64,000 bases of DNA. Source: Streptomyces flaveolus (GTDB taxonomy: Bacteria > Actinomycetota > Actinomycetes > Streptomycetales > Streptomycetaceae). The DNA lies in the NCBI RefSeq assembly GCF_000716535.1, contig NZ_JNWV01000039.1, forward strand, positions 23,248 through 87,247. Reading direction: 5' to 3'. Within the stretch, counting starts at the first letter, position 1, and each line of letters starts with the position of its first letter. The notes beneath the pieces are model-generated. The model was not told where the DNA came from. It did not search any database and worked only from the letters and a program-made list of their open reading frames with translations. A program made the translations under genes and the position numbers. Positions 52,905 through 62,900 of the stretch are shown piece by piece.

Positions 52905-54383
52905 ATGTCCTATCCGCTCGCCGCCCCCGCCCCCGCCGCACCACCCCACACCGGAGGCCTGCTCGTCCTCGTCGACGGCACGGCCGGACTGCTCACGGTC
53001 GCCGCCGTGGGCATCGCCCTGCTTCTCTTCCTGATCATCAAGGTCAGGCTCCAGCCCTTCGTCGCCCTGCTCGCCGTCTCCATAGCCGTCGGCCTGCTGG
53101 CCGGCCTGTCGGTCACCGAACTCTTCGGCACGGTCCAGCGCTCGGACGCGGTCTCCACCATCGAGTCCGGCATGGGCGGCATCCTCGGCCACGTCGCGAT
53201 CATCATCGGCCTCGGCACCATGCTCGGCGCCGTCCTGGAGGTCAGTGGCGGCGCCGAGGTACTGGCCTCGCGCCTGCTGGCCCTGTTCGGCGAGCGCCGG
53301 GCCCCCCTCGCCATGGGCCTGACCGGCCTGATCTTCGGCATCCCGGTCTTCTTCGACGTCGGCATCTTCGTCCTCGCGCCGATCGTCTACGCCGCCGCCA
53401 AGCGCAGCGGCAGGTCCATCCTCCTGTACTGCCTGCCCCTGCTGGCCGGCCTGTCGATGACCCACGCCTTCCTGCCCCCGCACCCGGGCCCGGTGGCCGC
53501 CGCCGGACTGCTCCACGTCGACCTCGGCTGGGTCATCCTGATGGGCGTCGTGTGCGGCATCCCCGCCGTACTGGCCGCCTGGGCGTTCTCCGCGTGGGTC
53601 GGCCGCCGCATCTTCGTCGCCGTACCGCAGGACATGGTGGAGGCGGCGGAGGAGGCCAAGCGGGCCGTCATCCAGGAGCAGCGCGCCTCGGGTGTCGAGC
53701 CGCGCGAGGAGCCGGTGCCGCTGGGCACGGTCCTCGCCATCATCGGTACGCCGCTGATCCTGATCCTCGCCGCCACCTTCTCCTCGATCGCCTTCGACCC
53801 GTCCACCGGCCGCTCGGTCGTCGAGTTCTTCGGCCACCCCTTCGTCGCCCTGACGATCGCCCTCCTTCTCGCCTACTACCTGCTCGGCGTCCGCCGCGGC
53901 TGGTCCCGCAAGTCCCTGGAGACGGTGTCGACGGCGTCCCTGAAGCCGATCGGCAACATCCTGCTGGTCGTCGGCGCGGGCGGCGTCTTCGGTGCCGTAC
54001 TGAAGGCGAGCGGGGTGGCGCAGGCGCTGTCGGACACGTTCCACGACGTGGGCCTGCCCGTGATCGTCCTGTCCTACCTGATCTCGGTGGTCCTGCGGGT
54101 CGCCCAGGGCTCGGCGACGGTCGCGATCGTGACGACGGCGGGCATCGTGGCGCCCCTGCTCTCCGAGGGCCACCACTCGCAGGCCTTCACCGCCCTCGTC
54201 ATCATGGCCATCTCGGCGGGCTCCATCTTCGCCTCGCACGTCAACGACGGCGGTTTCTGGATGGTGGCCAAGTACTTCGGCATCACCGAACGGGACACGC
54301 TGCGGACCTGGACGGTCCTGGAGTCGGTGCTGTCACTGGCGGGGTTCGTGGTGGCGGCGGTGGTCAGCGTGTTCGTGAGCTGA
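52905..54383 (+). CDS. GntP-family permease (gluconate/organic acid:H+ symporter type)
   Basis: 492 aa, about 12-14 membrane helices. Family motifs: GHVAIIIGLGTMLGAVLEVSGGAEVLA, FDVGIFVLAPIVYAAAKRSG, MTHAFLPPHPGPVAAAGLL, and ARQGSATVAIVT-like RVAQGSATVAIVTTAG near the end. Imports gluconate-type hydroxy acids or related solutes. Start ATG 52905 behind GAGGACC. Same direction as kinase-iclR-ridA and 116 bp after them; probably the uptake system for the regulon. Confidence 0.93.
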   Translation: MSYPLAAPAPAAPPHTGGLLVLVDGTAGLLTVAAVGIALLLFLIIKVRLQPFVALLAVSIAVGLLAGLSVTELFGTVQRSDAVSTIESGMGGILGHVAIIIGLGTMLGAVLEVSGGAEVLASRLLALFGERRAPLAMGLTGLIFGIPVFFDVGIFVLAPIVYAAAKRSGRSILLYCLPLLAGLSMTHAFLPPHPGPVAAAGLLHVDLGWVILMGVVCGIPAVLAAWAFSAWVGRRIFVAVPQDMVEAAEEAKRAVIQEQRASGVEPREEPVPLGTVLAIIGTPLILILAATFSSIAFDPSTGRSVVEFFGHPFVALTIALLLAYYLLGVRRGWSRKSLETVSTASLKPIGNILLVVGAGGVFGAVLKASGVAQALSDTFHDVGLPVIVLSYLISVVLRVAQGSATVAIVTTAGIVAPLLSEGHHSQAFTALVIMAISAGSIFASHVNDGGFWMVAKYFGITERDTLRTWTVLESVLSLAGFVVAAVVSVFVS

Positions 54384-54420
54384 CTGGTTCCGGCACAGGG
54401 AAGTCGTCCATACTGCCGCC

Positions 54421-55044
54421 GTGGAGCAGCGCATAGGATCGAGCAGCAAGCCGACCGAGGCCGGGGAGCCGTTGAAGGCCCAGCCGCCGATGGCCGAACC
54501 GGTGAAGGCGGAGCCCGTGTTGGGCGCCGGTTTCGACCCGGCCTTCGTCCCGGGGATCACGGGCCCGACGCCGCTGGGCGGGGTGACGAAGTCGCCGGAG
54601 CCGAAGGGGGCGGAGGAGCCGCCGTCTTCCGAAGGGGCGTCCTTTGAACCGGTGTCCCCGGGACCGGCGTCCTCCGAGCCGGCGTCCGCTGAACGGGCGG
54701 ACGCCGACGAGCCGGACGCGGAGGAGACGGACGCCGACGAGAGGGACGCGGAGGACAAGGCCGACGGCCCGGTCTTCGAGGCGTCCGACCGCCGGGCGAG
54801 GATAGTGGCCGACCGCAAGGGCGTCCGCCTCAGCCTGGACGAGGAGGCCTGCGAGTTCCGCTGGGACGAGATCGCGGCGGTGGAGACGGAGTCCCCCCGC
54901 TTCGGCAAGCGCTACACGATCACCGTGCACACCCCTGACCGCCGCTGGTACCCGATCGAGATCGAGGCGGCGGCCAGGGCGCGCTTCAAGGAGTGGGACG
55001 AGCAGCTGGACGCGGTGCTCGACGCCTACTTCGAGGAGGCGTGA
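54421..55044 (+). CDS. Hypothetical protein with acidic repeat region and PH-like domain
   Basis: 207 aa, GTG start without RBS; CATACT six bases upstream suggests a leaderless transcript. Residues ~10-120 are low-complexity with repeated Glu/Asp/Ala/Pro/Ser words. Residues ~120-207 (RARIVADRKGVRLSLDEEACEFRWDEIAAVE, RYTITVHTPDRRWYPIEI) form a small beta-rich domain with a C-terminal helix, PH-like in pattern. Cytoplasmic. Function unknown. Confidence 0.7.
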   Translation: MEQRIGSSSKPTEAGEPLKAQPPMAEPVKAEPVLGAGFDPAFVPGITGPTPLGGVTKSPEPKGAEEPPSSEGASFEPVSPGPASSEPASAERADADEPDAEETDADERDAEDKADGPVFEASDRRARIVADRKGVRLSLDEEACEFRWDEIAAVETESPRFGKRYTITVHTPDRRWYPIEIEAAARARFKEWDEQLDAVLDAYFEEA

Positions 55045-55047
55045 CCC

Positions 55048-56391
55048 CTAACCGCAGTACTGGGCGGCCTTGCCGATCGACCGGTACATGCAGTCGGCGT
55101 TCTCCAGCAGCTGCAACACGGCGTCCTTGTTCCGGGAGGTCTCCCGCTCGATGACTTCGTCGGGCGGGTAGAACCCGCCCCCGGAACTGGACGTCGGATA
55201 CATCTCGAAGGTGTAGTCGAAGATCTTGTGCACGCCCCAGAGGTAGTCGTCGATGGACCCGTCGGTGATGTACAGGTCGCTGGACTGCTCCGCCGTGTAC
55301 CCGTTGCTGGCGGCCATCTTCTGCCCCACGGCCTTGAACGCGGCGGCGTCGTCCGCGGTCATGCCGGTGGCGGTGTCCGCGTAGGTGTACCCGAACGGCC
55401 ACAGCACCAGCTCGCTGTAGGTGTGGAAGTCGATGCCGGCCTTGATCTGCTGCTTGCCGCCGACGACCCGGCCGCGCACGAAGTCGGAGACGACCTTCAC
55501 CTCGGGCGCGGACTCGGCGGCGGACCCGCGATAGGTCTCGGAGGACGTCGACCCCGACGATCCGCCGCAGCAGCCCCACTTGTAGTTCCAGTTCCGGTTG
55601 AGGTCGGTCCCGACGTACGAGGAACCGGAGTTGGGCTGCCGGTTCTTCCGCCACGAACGGTACGACCCGCTGGCGATGTCGTACTCGCCCCCGTCCGGAT
55701 TCAGATCCGGGATGATCCAGATCTCCCGGCTGTTGACGATGCTGGTGATCCGGGAGTCGGACCCGTACCCCGCCCCGAGCTCGCGCAGCAGGTAGAGCGC
55801 CATCTCCACGGTCAGATGCTCCCGCGCGTGCTGGTGCGCGGTGAACAGCACCTCGGGCTCGTCCTCGTCGGTGCCGACGTTGTCGCTGACCTTGATGGCG
55901 ACGATGTCGCGTCCCTGGTACGACTTCCCGATCACCCGCCTGCTCATGATGCCCGGGTAGGCGGCGAGCCGCTGGTCGATCTCGGCGTTCATCTCGGCGT
56001 AGTTGTGGTACTTCGCGTCGGCGCCGGGGAAGTCGTAGAGCCGCGCCCCGGACCGCTGTGGCACCGCACCCAACGGCTGTACGTCGTAACCGAGTTGCCG
56101 CAGCCTCCGGATCTGCTCGGCCCGTCCGGACACGACGACGGTCTCTTCGTCGGCCTCGTCGACGGTGACACCGGTCGCCTGAATGGCCGTACGCGTCACG
56201 GGTGTCGTGCTCTGGTGGATCTCGTACTGCCGAACGCCGTCGTCGGCCGATTCGACCTTGCGGACACTGTCGGCGGTGGCATGGTCGACGCCGGCCGAGA
56301 CCGGGGCGGCGAGCGCGAGGGCCAGCAGCGCACCGAGAGCGGCGGTACGTCTGCCGCCGTGCGCGCCGGAGCCGCGGATGCGAAGTCGCAT
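55048..56391 (-). CDS. Secreted zinc carboxypeptidase (M14 family)
   Basis: 447 aa. ATG 56391 follows AAGGAG. Signal peptide ([17 protein letters not shown]), a ~90-residue pro-region, then the catalytic domain with [11 protein letters not shown] (His and Glu zinc ligands), DLNRNW (substrate-binding Asn/Arg), [16 protein letters not shown] (third ligand His), and TFEMYPTSS (catalytic Glu). Cys pairs GCC and CMYRS...YCG probably form disulfides. Removes C-terminal residues from peptides; Streptomyces carboxypeptidase T/SG type. Confidence 0.95.
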   Translation of the reverse strand: MRLRIRGSGAHGGRRTAALGALLALALAAPVSAGVDHATADSVRKVESADDGVRQYEIHQSTTPVTRTAIQATGVTVDEADEETVVVSGRAEQIRRLRQLGYDVQPLGAVPQRSGARLYDFPGADAKYHNYAEMNAEIDQRLAAYPGIMSRRVIGKSYQGRDIVAIKVSDNVGTDEDEPEVLFTAHQHAREHLTVEMALYLLRELGAGYGSDSRITSIVNSREIWIIPDLNPDGGEYDIASGSYRSWRKNRQPNSGSSYVGTDLNRNWNYKWGCCGGSSGSTSSETYRGSAAESAPEVKVVSDFVRGRVVGGKQQIKAGIDFHTYSELVLWPFGYTYADTATGMTADDAAAFKAVGQKMAASNGYTAEQSSDLYITDGSIDDYLWGVHKIFDYTFEMYPTSSSGGGFYPPDEVIERETSRNKDAVLQLLENADCMYRSIGKAAQYCG

Positions 56392-56582
56392 GAACTCTCC
56401 TTGTGGGGTGGAGGTGGGGTGTTCCCGTGCGACGTGCGGATGCGAACCGACGGGGGCCCTCCGTAGGGAATCCCTGTGGGTTCGCTGTGCGGGTTGGCGC
56501 TCATCGTGCGGTGTTGGCATGATCAGGTCAAGTATGGGCGGGGGGAACGACCGGAAACGACAGGGCGACGCCGACGTGCCCC

Positions 56583-56780
56583 TCAGTCCGCGGAGGGGCG
56601 GCCCTTCAGGGCTTCCACGAAGGCGGCGAAGGCGCGGGCCGGGAAGGTGAGGGTGGCTCGGGCGGGGGCTTTGGAGTCGCGGACGGATATGTGGGTGTCC
56701 ATGTCGGCGACTTCGACGCAGTCGTTGCCCTCACCTCCGCCGGAGAAGGACGACTTCTTCCACGAGGTGGGGGTGATCAC
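56583..56780 (-). CDS. DUF397 small protein
   Basis: 65 aa. [21 protein letters not shown] then VRDSKAP and F..FV..LK is the standard DUF397 pattern. GTG start 6 bp after the XRE gene stop. In Streptomyces these proteins accompany DUF5753 regulators and may be toxin-like or modulate them (WhiJ/BldB type systems). Confidence 0.95.
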   Translation of the reverse strand: MITPTSWKKSSFSGGGEGNDCVEVADMDTHISVRDSKAPARATLTFPARAFAAFVEALKGRPSAD

Positions 56781-56786
56781 CGGTCC

Positions 56787-57638
56787 TCACAGCTCCTTCG
56801 CCAACTGGTGGATGAGGTCACGCGACCGCTCAGGGGGCAGTGCCTGAGCCCTCACCCTACGGAACAGCCTTCGAAAGTGCTCCAGCTGTGCTTCCGAGTC
56901 GATGAACGCCGTTCCGTGGGGAGCATCGCGCACGACGGTGTCCAGCCGGGGAACCGCTCCGCCCAGGTGCACCATGGCGCTCCCGGCCCCGGCGAAGTCG
57001 TCCAGGGCGAACGGGACGACCTGCACGGTGACGTGATCGGCCTCGGAAACCTCCAGGACGCGGTGGAGCTGGGCGCGGGAAGCGGCACGCCCGGCCACCC
57101 GGATACGGAGCGCCGCCTCGTGGATGACGGTCACGTACGGGATGGGGTCCGGCCCGTCGATGACGACCCTCCGTTTCATCCGGTGCTCCACGCGAAGGGC
57201 CACCTCGCTCTCCGGGAACTCCGGATTCATGTACGCGAAGAGGGCCCGGGCGTACTCCTCCGTCTGAAGGAGCCCCGGCACGTTGATGACCGCCACGTCC
57301 TTGCGGAACCGGGCGTGATGGTCCAGCTCTGCGAGGTCCTGGTACCCGGCAGGGAGGACGCCTCGGTACTCCTCCCACCAGCCGCGCTTCCGGTCCGTCG
57401 CCATGGCTGCCAGGGCGTCGATCAAGGCGTCGTCCGCGCAGGCGTAGTTGGCGGCGAGCCGGCGCACGCGCTGCTCGCTCACCCCTGCGATGCCGGACTC
57501 GATCTGGCTCATCTGCACGGAGTTCGTCCCGAGCAGGGCCGCCGCCTCCGTCGCCTTGAGTCCGGCGGCCTCGCGTAGTCGCCGCAGTTCGGTGCCCAGG
57601 CGAACTTGGCGTGCTGTGGGGTTTCGTCGTGCCGGCAC
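56787..57638 (-). CDS. XRE-family regulator with DUF5753 domain (WhiJ-like)
   Basis: 283 aa, GTG start behind AGAGAGGA. HTH at residues ~13-65 (LGTELRRLREAAGLKATEAAALLGTNSVQMSQIESG) and a DUF5753 C-terminal domain (ELDHHARFRKDVAVINVPGLLQTEEYARALF; VVPFALDDFAGAGSAMVHL). WhiJ-type regulators control development or antibiotic production and act together with a DUF397 protein, encoded just downstream. Confidence 0.95.
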   Translation of the reverse strand: MPARRNPTARQVRLGTELRRLREAAGLKATEAAALLGTNSVQMSQIESGIAGVSEQRVRRLAANYACADDALIDALAAMATDRKRGWWEEYRGVLPAGYQDLAELDHHARFRKDVAVINVPGLLQTEEYARALFAYMNPEFPESEVALRVEHRMKRRVVIDGPDPIPYVTVIHEAALRIRVAGRAASRAQLHRVLEVSEADHVTVQVVPFALDDFAGAGSAMVHLGGAVPRLDTVVRDAPHGTAFIDSEAQLEHFRRLFRRVRAQALPPERSRDLIHQLAKEL

Positions 57639-57842
57639 GGCGTCCTCTCTCCTGAACGGCCCTTATGAGGCGACTCGTTCGAGGGCAAGGTTACGTGACC
57701 GGCTTGCTGTGAATGAAATTTATGCCCTACCATCGGTGACGCATCGCACACGCTGCGGAAGCGCACCGTGCCGTCATGCCACGACGGCTGCGGCAATGCC
57801 ACCGCGAGCGGACCCCCACTCATTCACCGGAGTTGATGACGC

Positions 57843-58286
57843 ATGCCCGAGAACGAACCCTGGGACTACACGCTCTACATCCCCAACGACCCCAGAGCGG
57901 TGACCGTCTGCCGTCGGACCCTGCGCGTGATCCTGACGCTGCACGGGCTGACCGGGCTGCTGGAGACGGCTGAACTCCTGGCGACGGAGCTGGTGTCGAA
58001 CGCGGTACGGCACACCAAGGGGCCGGCGGCGCTACGGGTACGACGCTCGCGGGAGGGGGTGGTGTGGATCGGGGCGTGGGACACGGACCCGGCGCCGCCT
58101 GAGCCGCCCGTGCCCTTGGAGCAGGCGCTGGAGCGGGAGGAGGGGCGGGGTCTGGGGCTGGTGACGGCCTGCGCGGAGTACTGGGGGTGGCAGCCGTCGG
58201 CGCGGTTCGGGGACCGGGGGAAGTACGTGTGGTGTGAAATGGCGGCTTCGCCGCGCGTCAATTCGCCTGGCGAGTCACCTACTTGA
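57843..58286 (+). CDS. Anti-sigma/HATPase-domain protein (RsbW-like)
   Basis: 147 aa. GHKL ATPase fold: TAELLATELVSNAVRHTKGPAALR gives the N-box with the Asn, WDTDPAPPEPP the G1 region, and EEGRGLGLVTACAEYWGW the G2 region. Binds ATP and probably a sigma factor or antagonist. Divergent from the XRE/DUF397 pair, the usual three-gene arrangement of WhiJ-type loci in Streptomyces. Confidence 0.92.
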   Translation: MPENEPWDYTLYIPNDPRAVTVCRRTLRVILTLHGLTGLLETAELLATELVSNAVRHTKGPAALRVRRSREGVVWIGAWDTDPAPPEPPVPLEQALEREEGRGLGLVTACAEYWGWQPSARFGDRGKYVWCEMAASPRVNSPGESPT

Positions 58287-58417
58287 GGTGGCCGATGTCA
58301 TCGGAGGGGCAGTGAGCCATCCGGGCGAAGCCTCCGTCACGCCTCCATGATTCATGGGGCGCCGGAAGACACGATGAAGAAGCAAAAGCGCAGGAAAATC
58401 CACGGAATGAGTGCGAT

Positions 58418-58909
58418 ATGCCCTTCACCCGCCGCGGACTGGCCACGACCACGTCGCTTCTGGCCCTCACCAGCTTCATCGGTATGGGAACCGCCGCCCA
58501 CGCCGCTCAGATGGACGACGGGGACGGCTACAGGCCGTGTGTCATCACCAATCAGGGAAGCCACAACGAGAACAGCTACCAGTCGTGTGGACAGATCCTC
58601 ACCGGAACCGGCCACGTCACCGGAGCCAACCACACGATCGGATCGGGGGTCCCGGGACGACCCAACTCACTTCCGCAGGTCGGCGTGACACCGACCAACC
58701 TTCTCTCGGCTCCGCAGGACAACGCCAACGTCGTGGCTTTTCTGCCCGGCGGTAGCGATGTCTCCGCGGCCTGCACCGTTGAGAGCCCGGCCGGTGACGG
58801 CACTTTCTATCTCGTCGTCACCACCGTCAACAACTACCCCACGGCTGGCTGGGTACCGGCCGAGTCGGTGCAGACCACCGCGGACTTCCCGGAATGCCTG
58901 CCGGCCTGA
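58418..58909 (+). CDS. Small secreted protein
   Basis: 163 aa. Signal peptide with a possible twin-arginine start (MPFTRRGLATTTSLLALTS), cut near GTAAHA. Mature part ~130 aa with four Cys (PCVI, SCGQ, ACTV, ECLP) likely forming two disulfides, and beta-strand-rich sequence (GTFYLVVTTVNNYPTAGWVP) reminiscent of small SH3-like secreted domains. No family recognised. RBS weak. Confidence 0.65.
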   Translation: MPFTRRGLATTTSLLALTSFIGMGTAAHAAQMDDGDGYRPCVITNQGSHNENSYQSCGQILTGTGHVTGANHTIGSGVPGRPNSLPQVGVTPTNLLSAPQDNANVVAFLPGGSDVSAACTVESPAGDGTFYLVVTTVNNYPTAGWVPAESVQTTADFPECLPA

Positions 58910-58984
58910 GATGACGCCAGGTGCGCCCCGCAGGACAGCGCCCGGACCGGGAGGGTCCGGGCGCCGTGCGTTCAGTGGGGCAGG

Positions 58985-59115
58985 TCACGGAAGGGCGTGC
59001 GCGTGCGGCGGGACCGTGTTCGACCACGCGTTGCCCGCCGTCGCGTCCCAGTTCGTGGACCAGGTCATCGCGCCCCGCGGGGCGGGGTAGGTCTTGGACG
59101 GCTTGAAGGTGCCGT
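58985..59115 (-). pseudogene. C-terminal remnant of a GH18-type chitinase
   Basis: Leftward frame reading PAPRGAMTWSTNWDATAGNA, then WSNTVPPHAHALP and a TGA at 58985-58987. The MTWSxNWDAT...G.A...TV.PH...LP pattern is the C-terminal end of bacterial family 18 chitinases. Nothing upstream in frame continues the domain. Confidence 0.6.
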
Positions 59116-59258
59116 ACATCCTGGGAAGGCGCGGCATCCCCGTGCTCGACACCGTCCGCGAACGGGTGAACGCCTGCACAGATCTCGGCCGGCTGGAAAC
59201 CTGGGCCCAGCGGGCCGTGCACGCGGTGGAGGCCACGGAGCTGTTCACCGAGGAGTGA
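59091..59258 (+). pseudogene. C-terminal remnant of an Rpn-like (recombination-promoting nuclease type) gene
   Basis: Rightward frame, no start, reading RRGIPVLDTVRERVNACTDL then GRLETWAQRAVHAVEATELF and a TGA at 59256-59258. This pattern is the usual tail of Streptomyces Rpn/transposase-like proteins. An in-frame TAG at 59088 bounds it on the left, and it abuts the chitinase remnant on the other strand. Confidence 0.5.
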
Positions 59259-59546
59259 GCAACTGACCCTTGGGTCGCCCGCTTGTGGTCCAGTCTCGTG
59301 CTTCCGCGAGCCGCGTCGAGGGCGCTTCGCGTCGCCTTCGGCGATGAGCCTGCGGCCCACCCTTGACCCTGCCCCCTCCAGCCCGGCAAGAAGCTGCACG
59401 TACGGCGAGAGGTCGGTGAGCATGTGAATCGTCCTATCGAGGTGACGTGCTAGTGCCGACGCGTTTCTCCATACCGCTTCCCGTCGCGTCAGTACCGCCG
59501 AGAGCAAGTCGTCGTCATACCAGCTGGCCGCCGCGGTTTGCGGACG
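59259..59546. other. Degraded stretch with an unassigned leftward frame
   Basis: On the minus strand the frame of the putative immunity gene stays open past its stop (coding-like from ~59530 to ~59350: TRREAVWRNASALARHLDRT, then MLTDLSPYVQLLAGLEGAG). No start with RBS. It may be a decayed orphan module of the toxin cluster or chance. Confidence 0.3.
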
Positions 59547-59897
59547 TCAGACGTACAGGAGCCGGTCCTGCACGGACAGTTCCGGCGACGCTTGAATGAC
59601 TACCTCGCCGGCGCATTCCCCCATGTGGAATTCGATGGAGATGTACGTCGCCGACGCGGTGGAGGAAACCGTCAGTCGGGTGGCGCCCTCACGGTACAAG
59701 TCCAGCACTACGTCGCCGTTGCCGTGCATCCAGCGCACCCTGACGGATCTGGACAGCGTGTCATAGGAAAAGGTGAGCGAGGCTCCTTCGCTTCCTTGCC
59801 ACGTAAGCAGGCGGGCACCACTTTCATCCGCCTGCGGCCACTCGCCGATCGCGTTGAGGATCTCCTCGTCCTGGGGGACGATAAATTCTCGGTACAT
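59547..59897 (-). CDS. Probable immunity protein of the Rhs toxin
   Basis: 116 aa from ATG 59897, with GGAG nine bases upstream; a longer frame starts at 59933 inside the rhs gene. Small, acidic, beta-rich with no signal (EEILNAIGEWPQADESGARL; LTFSYDTLSRSVRVRWMHG). It lies 13 bp after the rhs stop, the standard position of an immunity gene, and has the lower GC content of the toxin tip. No family recognised; the assignment rests on context. Confidence 0.6.
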   Translation of the reverse strand: MYREFIVPQDEEILNAIGEWPQADESGARLLTWQGSEGASLTFSYDTLSRSVRVRWMHGNGDVVLDLYREGATRLTVSSTASATYISIEFHMGECAGEVVIQASPELSVQDRLLYV

Positions 59898-59910
59898 TTT
59901 TATCTCCATG

Positions 59911-62900
59911 TCAGGATGGCCCGCGTTCGACATAGGGCGGCCAATACTCTTTGCTGCCGGTGATACTTACGCCGGGTCCGCTCCCGCGGAAGATTACTGT
60001 AGACAACCTGTGGTTTCCGTCAGGCAGGACTTGCCAGGTGCTCTCCACCTCCAGTGCGCCGCGCGGACCGTAAAGTACTGACCTTGTGACCCCGAAGTCG
60101 CCGCTGCCACCTTTCCACGTGTTGGTGAAAGAACGTTCGAATGGCTGTCGGGAGGCGTCCTTAAGGTGCTCCGTCACGTACGTGCGCATCTCGGTGGTAT
60201 CGTCAATGCCGATTCGGTGGAGTTGTGCTTCATTCTGGCGTGCGCGAGGAGAATTGTGTGAATCCTGTTTGATGTCTTTGTTGAATAGATAGTCCAGTTT
60301 TCGCGGATCTACTTCGGCACCGCTCTGCCCGGGGGTGCACGCAGCAAGTCCCAACGGATCAAGCCAGGTGCACGGGTTGGGTACATAGCCGACGGGGTTG
60401 GGCGCAGGGATTAGTCCGAGTGGGTCCGAGGTGAGGTATCGAGCCGTTTGCGGGTCGTAGTAGCGGAAGTAGTTGTAGTGGAGGCCGGTTTCCGGGTCGT
60501 AGTACTGGCCCGGGAAGCGCAGGGGGGTGTAGGTGGTGCTGTTCGTCGACCACGCTGTTGTTCCCCACAGGGTGCTGCGGGTGTGCCAGGCGACGTCGCC
60601 TTGTTCGTCGACGAGTTCGGTCGGGGTGCCGACCAGGTCGGTGACGATGACGAAGAAGCGGAAGTCGATTTCCTGCTGGGGGGCTTCCGCTGCGGTGATG
60701 CGTTCAGCCTGGGAGACCGGGCGCAGGCCCTGGTGGTCCCAGGTGAGGGTGACAGGGTGGGGGAGGTCGGCGGATGTCGTCGTTTGTTCGCAGAGGGTGG
60801 TGCCGTCCCAGGTGAAGTCCACCCGCTCCACGACTGTCTCGGCGTCTGCCGCCAGGCGGAGTTTTGCCGTGCGGCGACCCAGGGCGTCGTAGGTGTAGCG
60901 CCACAGGGTGCCGTCAGGGGTTACCACTGAGGTCAGGCGGTCCTCGGCGTCCCATGCGTAGCGCCAGGTGTCCGGCTTGCAGGACAGGCGGGTCTTCTGG
61001 CGGAGGGTGATGCGGCCCAGGGCGTCGTGTTCGTAGCGGACGTTGCCGGCTCGGGAAATGCGGGTGCCCGTGTAGGTGCGGGGGCCGGTCGCCTCTGCGC
61101 CCGGGTGGGTCGAGGGCCATGTTGCCTGGGTTTGGTTGCCTGCCTCGTCGTAGGCGTATCGCTCCGTCCAGTCGGCCGCGTGGATCGCCGTCACATGGCC
61201 CGTCGCGTCCAGGTCGAAGCGGCGGGTGCCGGACAGGGCGTCGGTGATGCCGACCAGGTTGCCGTCGGCCCGGTAGGTGTAAGCCCGGTGTTGGACCCTG
61301 CGGCCCTGCGCGCCGGTCACCGACTGGGTTGTGAGACGACCCAAGGCGTCGAAGGTCTGCTCCAGGGTGATCGTGTCACCTACGTGGCGGGTCAGTTCGC
61401 GACCCGCCTCGTCATAGGTGAAGCCGATCGCCCGGCCTGATGCCACCATGCCCGTGTGGAGGCCCGCCGCGTCGTACGACCACGTCGTCTTGGCTCCGGT
61501 CGGAGTGGTGCGGGTGGTGCGGCGCCCTAGGGCGTCGTAGGTGTACGTCACCGTGCGGCCGTCGACCGTTTCCGAGTGCAGGCGGCCGTAGCGGTCTCGG
61601 AGCACGGTCAGTGTCGTGCCGTCGGGGCCAACGGCCTGCGCCAGTTGGTCGGTCAGGTCGTAGGCGTAGGTGGTGATCCGGCCGTTCGCGCTCTTGCGGA
61701 GGACCTGGCCGAGTTCGTTGCGTTCGAAGGACGTGACCTCGCCGAGCGCGTTGCGCCGCGAGGCCAGGCGGCCCGCCGCGTCGTACGCGTACTCCAGTGC
61801 GCGGTCGTCGAAGTCTGTCTCCCGCACCAGGCGGCCGGCCGGGTCGTACTCGTACTCCCACGTCAGGCCCTGCGGGTTCGTGACCTTCGTGAGGCGCAGT
61901 TCCGTGTCATAGTCGAATGCGTAGCGGACGCCGTCCGGGCCCGTGCGGGCCGTCAGCAGGTCGAGGTGCGTGTACTCGAAGAGGGTGACCCCGCCGAGCG
62001 GGTCCGTGTGGCTCGTGCAGTTGCCCTCGCCGTCGTACGTCCACGTCTCCGTGGTGCCGTCGGGGGCCGTACGCCGGGTCAGGTGGCTCTCGACCGACCA
62101 CTCCAGCCAGGTCGTCGCTCCGGTCGGGTCGGTGATCGAGGTGGGGCGGCCGAAGATGTCTCGTTCGTAGCGGGTCACCACGCCCAGCGGGTCAGTCACC
62201 TCCAGTGGAAGGCCGGCGCGGTCACAGAGCACCGTCGTCGTGTGGCCCAGTGGGTCGGTCACCGATGTCAGGTGGCCGGCCTCCGTGTGAGTGAAGCGGG
62301 TCGTCTGGCCGGCCGGGTCCGTCAGCGAGGTGAGGTTGCCCCGGTCGTCGTACGTCCGGCGGATGACGGTGCTGTCCGGGTTCACCACCTTCACCGGCAG
62401 CCCCAGATCGTTGTACTCCGCCCGTGCCTCGCGGCCGTCCGGGCGGACCACCCGGGTGAGGTTGCCTGCCTCGTCGTACTCGAACGTCGACGTATGGCCG
62501 AGGGCGCCTGTTGTGGACAGCAGGCGGTTGTAGCGGTCGCGGGCGTAGCGCGTGGTCGCGCCCACGGCGTCCGTCTCGGCGATGACCTGGCAGCAGCGGT
62601 TGATCAGGTAGCGGGTTCTGTGGCCGTGCGAGTCGGTGATCGTCGTGGTGTGCTCGCCGGTGTCCGGATCAACTGGTCCGTAGGTGAAGGTGGAACGCAG
62701 GTGGCCGGCGGCGCCGGACTGGTGGGTGCAGCGGTCTTGGTCGTCGTAGGCGTAAGTGAAGTGGCTGTCGTTGGTGTCCGTCCAGGAGGTGATGCGCCCC
62801 TCGGCGTCGTAGTGGAAGCGCGTGGGGCGTCCGGAGGAGTTGACGACCTCGCTCATGCGGCCGTCGGTGTAGCGGTACCGGACCAGTTCCTGGTCGGTGC

